Below are positions 7,065-8,679 of a stretch of DNA of 8,679 nucleotides, piece by piece. The notes under the pieces were generated by a model. That model was not told where the DNA came from. It saw only the letters and a program-made list of their open reading frames with translations, and searched no databases. This DNA is from an uncultured delta proteobacterium (GTDB lineage Bacteria > UBA10199 > GCA-002796325 > 1-14-0-20-49-13). Every line of letters begins with the position of its first letter. Position 1 is the stretch's first letter. Where the stretch lies: assembly GCA_903868375.1 (NCBI GenBank), contig CAIPVD010000363.1, positions 1 to 8,679 of the forward strand, written 5' to 3'. The position numbers were made by a program, and so were the translations under genes.

Positions 7065-7419
7065 GGGGGTGAACTTAGCTTCGACGGAGATAACGCATCG
7101 AAGTATGGCAGCATGCCGACCAGTCTCATCAAGTCGTTAAACTGACCGGAACAATATTTAAGTGCCAATGACGAATTAGCACTCGCAGCCTAATAAGGCA
7201 GCGCGCCATCCGTAGACACCCACTATGCGGTAAATGGCGCCGACAGTGGGCTGGTTCCATGCAGCGCCTGTGATGCATGGAGCGAGAAAATTTGCAGGAT
7301 AGTTCGTGGCAGATCCTAGACCGCGGGAGCTGCCACTTGCGAATGCAAATCACGGATCTAAGCATGTAGAAGCCAGCTTGATGTATCTTCGGACGGCGGT
7401 GCGATTCCGCCCACCTCCA
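7065..7419 (+). ncRNA. ssrA: tmRNA (one-piece), trans-translation RNA
   Basis: This RNA, with SmpB, rescues stalled ribosomes and tags the unfinished protein. The 5' end GGGGGTGAACTTAGCTTCGACGG matches the conserved tmRNA start, and the 3' half matches CTAAGCATGTAG plus TTCGGAC. The acceptor stem pairs 7065-7071 (GGGGGTG) with 7412-7418 (CACCTCC) over seven pairs including one G-U; A7419 is the discriminator base. The T arm is GGCGG 7395-7399 paired with CCGCC 7407-7411. Length is about 355 bases, normal for a one-piece form. The tag frame is at 7164-7196. Two oddities: bases after A7419 are CAT, so the CCA end is not encoded, and the T-loop reads TGCGATT rather than the usual TTCRANY pattern. 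Confidence 0.96.
7164..7196 (+). other. tmRNA tag reading frame, ANDELALAA then two stops
   Basis: The frame from resume codon GCC (7164-7166) reads ANDELALAA followed by TAA TAA. With the tmRNA-borne alanine added, the full tag would be AANDELALAA. The C-terminal ALAA is the part recognised by ClpXP-type proteases in other bacteria. The tag is one residue shorter than that of E. coli (AANDENYALAA). Confidence 0.9.
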
Positions 7420-7420
7420 C

Positions 7421-7470
7421 ATTGGGGACATACACTTAATTTCGGAATTAAGTGTATGTCCCCGGTTTTA
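7421..7470 (+). terminator. Possible tmRNA terminator formed by the REP-like hairpin
   Basis: In RNA the 18-bp stem could extend by two G-U pairs and one A-U pair (7421-7423 with 7464-7466), and is followed by TTTTAA (7466-7471). The very stable stem sits immediately after the tmRNA 3' end, as a terminator should, but the T run is short, so read-through into deoC is possible. Confidence 0.45.
7424..7463. repeat. REP-like perfect palindrome, 18-bp arms with TCGG centre
   Basis: The arm GGGGACATACACTTAATT (7424-7441) and its exact complement (7446-7463) flank the four bases TCGG. The GGGGACA...TGTCCCC form is like palindromes found in many copies in some genomes and linked to Y1-type REP-associated transposases (RAYT). 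That link is from memory of the family and cannot be confirmed from one copy. It begins four bases after the tmRNA discriminator base, and no transposase is in the window. Confidence 0.8.
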
Positions 7471-7487
7471 ATGAAAGGACATTTATA

Positions 7488-8555
7488 ATGATTACCGGTT
7501 CAGGAATTTTGCCAACATTTGCGTCAGGGACATTTGCGCCAAACACGCTCTTGGGATCGCAAGCAACAAACGTAACGTTCGACGCAGCATCTATTTTTTC
7601 AATGCAAGCCGATACGTTGGCTACCGGCCTGTTCATGCGAGAGAATACATTTTCACAGGCAGCACTGTTCGCGGGTGAATCGCCGCTGGCATCGCCAAGG
7701 AGAACTACAAGATCTCTTATGGCCACAGGTGAAGGAACAATAACTGGAGGAACTATGACAAGGACATTTGATGAAGTAAAAGTTCGTAGCGTAATAGCCT
7801 CGGTCATTAGCGGAGTCGCCTCGCTTGGCCTTAAATTGGATCCCTTAAATTTCGGTATGGATGAACACTGGAGGATCGATTTGCATTCGTTAAATATCGC
7901 TTCTATGATCGACCATACCCTTTTGGCGGCGATCGCCTCAAAAGAGGATCTAAAGAAAGTATGTGCCGAGGCAAGGCAATATAAATTTGCGACCGTTTGT
8001 GTGAATTCGGCGAATATTCCGCTCGTTGCACGTGAATTGGAAGGAAGCGGAGTGAAGCCGATCTCGGTGGTCGGATTTCCGCTCGGTGCAATGGATAGCG
8101 ATTCGAAGGCGTTCGAGGCTGCGACTGCGATAAAAAATGGCGCTTTAGAGATCGACATGGTGATAAACATTGGCGCGCTTAAATCAAGGGACCTTCAAGC
8201 CGCATATGAAGACATATTAGCAGTCGTCCACGCATGCGGCGATGTGCCGGTAAAGGTTATCATTGAAGCAAGCGCCTTAACCGACGATGAAAAAATAGCC
8301 GCGTGCATGTTAGCTAAAGCAGCGGGCGCCGCGTTTGTAAAGACTTCCACCGGTTTTGGGTCCGGCGGCGCAAAGGTGGAAGATGTCGCATTGATGAGAT
8401 ACATTGTCGGTAATGAAATGGGGGTGAAGGCTTCAGGCGGAATCGGCTCGCGCGAAGACGTGGAGAAAATGATTCTTGCAGGAGCTACCAGGATTGGAGC
8501 ATCGAAAGGCATTGCGATCGTAACTGGTAAAGCTGCTGAAAAAACAGGATACTAA
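7488..8555 (+). CDS. deoC: Deoxyribose-phosphate aldolase DeoC with a long N-terminal extension
   Basis: DeoC reversibly splits 2-deoxyribose 5-phosphate into glyceraldehyde 3-phosphate and acetaldehyde in deoxynucleoside breakdown. In 355-residue numbering the class I aldolase core starts at about IDHTLL (141-146). It carries the expected catalytic residues: D223 in EIDMVI, the Schiff-base lysine K285 in FVKTSTGF, and K314 in GVKASGG. The core is about 216 residues, the normal total length, so roughly 139 residues precede it. They are rich in Ser, Thr, Ala, Gly and Phe and match nothing I recognise. Start 7488 has GAAAGGA eight bases upstream. ATG at 7755 has GGAGGA close upstream and would give 266 residues; it is a serious alternative. 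A farther in-frame ATG at 7452 lies inside the hairpin and is unlikely. queF follows after one base. Confidence 0.9.
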   Translation: MITGSGILPTFASGTFAPNTLLGSQATNVTFDAASIFSMQADTLATGLFMRENTFSQAALFAGESPLASPRRTTRSLMATGEGTITGGTMTRTFDEVKVRSVIASVISGVASLGLKLDPLNFGMDEHWRIDLHSLNIASMIDHTLLAAIASKEDLKKVCAEARQYKFATVCVNSANIPLVARELEGSGVKPISVVGFPLGAMDSDSKAFEAATAIKNGALEIDMVINIGALKSRDLQAAYEDILAVVHACGDVPVKVIIEASALTDDEKIAACMLAKAAGAAFVKTSTGFGSGGAKVEDVALMRYIVGNEMGVKASGGIGSREDVEKMILAGATRIGASKGIAIVTGKAAEKTGY

Positions 8556-8556
8556 C

Positions 8557-8679
8557 ATGCCGACACAACCATCAAAGAACCTAGAAACGTTTCCAAACCC
8601 GGAGCCAAAGCGCGATTACGTTATAACCTGCGAATGCCCGGAGTTCACGTGCCTTTGCCCAAAGACCGGCCAACCTGAC
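8557..8679 (+). CDS. queF: NADPH-dependent preQ0 reductase QueF, N-terminal part, cut by the window
   Basis: QueF reduces the nitrile of 7-cyano-7-deazaguanine to preQ1 in queuosine synthesis for tRNA modification. The 41 visible codons begin with ETFPNP (10-15) and contain CPEFTCLCPKTGQPD (27-41). C34 is the expected cysteine that forms the thioimide with substrate. This motif so near the N-terminus points to the short, unimodular QueF type rather than the long E. coli type. The ATG at 8557 is preceded by AGGA seven bases upstream, inside the end of deoC. The one-base gap suggests co-transcription with deoC. Confidence 0.95.
   Translation, partial: MPTQPSKNLETFPNPEPKRDYVITCECPEFTCLCPKTGQPD

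Noticed and set aside
7129..7431. Minus-strand open frame of 100 codons
   Set aside because: It lies entirely within the tmRNA on the opposite strand, so it is a chance frame in a structured RNA gene.
7452..7487. Start of deoC at the ATG in the hairpin
   Set aside because: The ATG at 7452 lies in the right arm of the 18-bp stem, has no ribosome site and would be sequestered.
7471..7488. Five-codon leader frame (MKGHL) whose stop overlaps the deoC ATG
   Set aside because: Very short, without its own ribosome site; no attenuator-type structure is visible beyond the upstream hairpin, so chance is the simplest reading.

Overview
The window looks like core, housekeeping chromosome from a Gram-negative, delta-proteobacteria-like bacterium. 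The evidence is an AsmA-family envelope protein, a periplasmic MepK-like peptidase, a YkuD L,D-transpeptidase, an ArgR repressor and a one-piece tmRNA; the exact lineage cannot be fixed from sequence alone. Coding density is high, and base and codon use look even across the window. There is no transposase, prophage or CRISPR array. The only mobile-type sequence is one perfect REP-like palindrome.

Left part (1-2812): a DUF1015 gene runs leftward off the edge. It is divergent from a serC-serA operon whose two genes overlap by ATGA. SerA oxidises 3-phosphoglycerate and SerC transaminates the product to phosphoserine. The phosphatase SerB is not in view. The 28-bp gap between DUF1015 and serC appears to carry two face-to-face promoters giving leaderless or nearly leaderless messages.

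Middle part (2913-6954): a MepK/YcbK-like M15 peptidase (+) converges, with a 6-bp gap, on a YkuD L,D-transpeptidase (-). These are enzymes that cut and make 3-3 peptidoglycan cross-links in species where they have been studied. Upstream of the transpeptidase on the minus strand lies an argR-asmA-like operon with a 4-bp gap.

Right part (6955-8679): the argR promoter is back-to-back with the promoter of ssrA (tmRNA, encoded tag ANDELALAA). The tmRNA is followed at once by an 18-bp perfect hairpin of the GGGGACA...TGTCCCC type, which may be its terminator. Then comes deoC (deoxyribose-phosphate aldolase with an unusually long N-terminus), and after one base queF (preQ0 reductase), cut by the window end.

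I found no clearly new multi-gene system. The points most worth a second look are the DUF1015 protein with an ADGHHR motif beside serC-serA, the leaderless divergent promoter pair, the REP hairpin abutting a tmRNA that lacks an encoded CCA, and the DeoC N-terminal extension.
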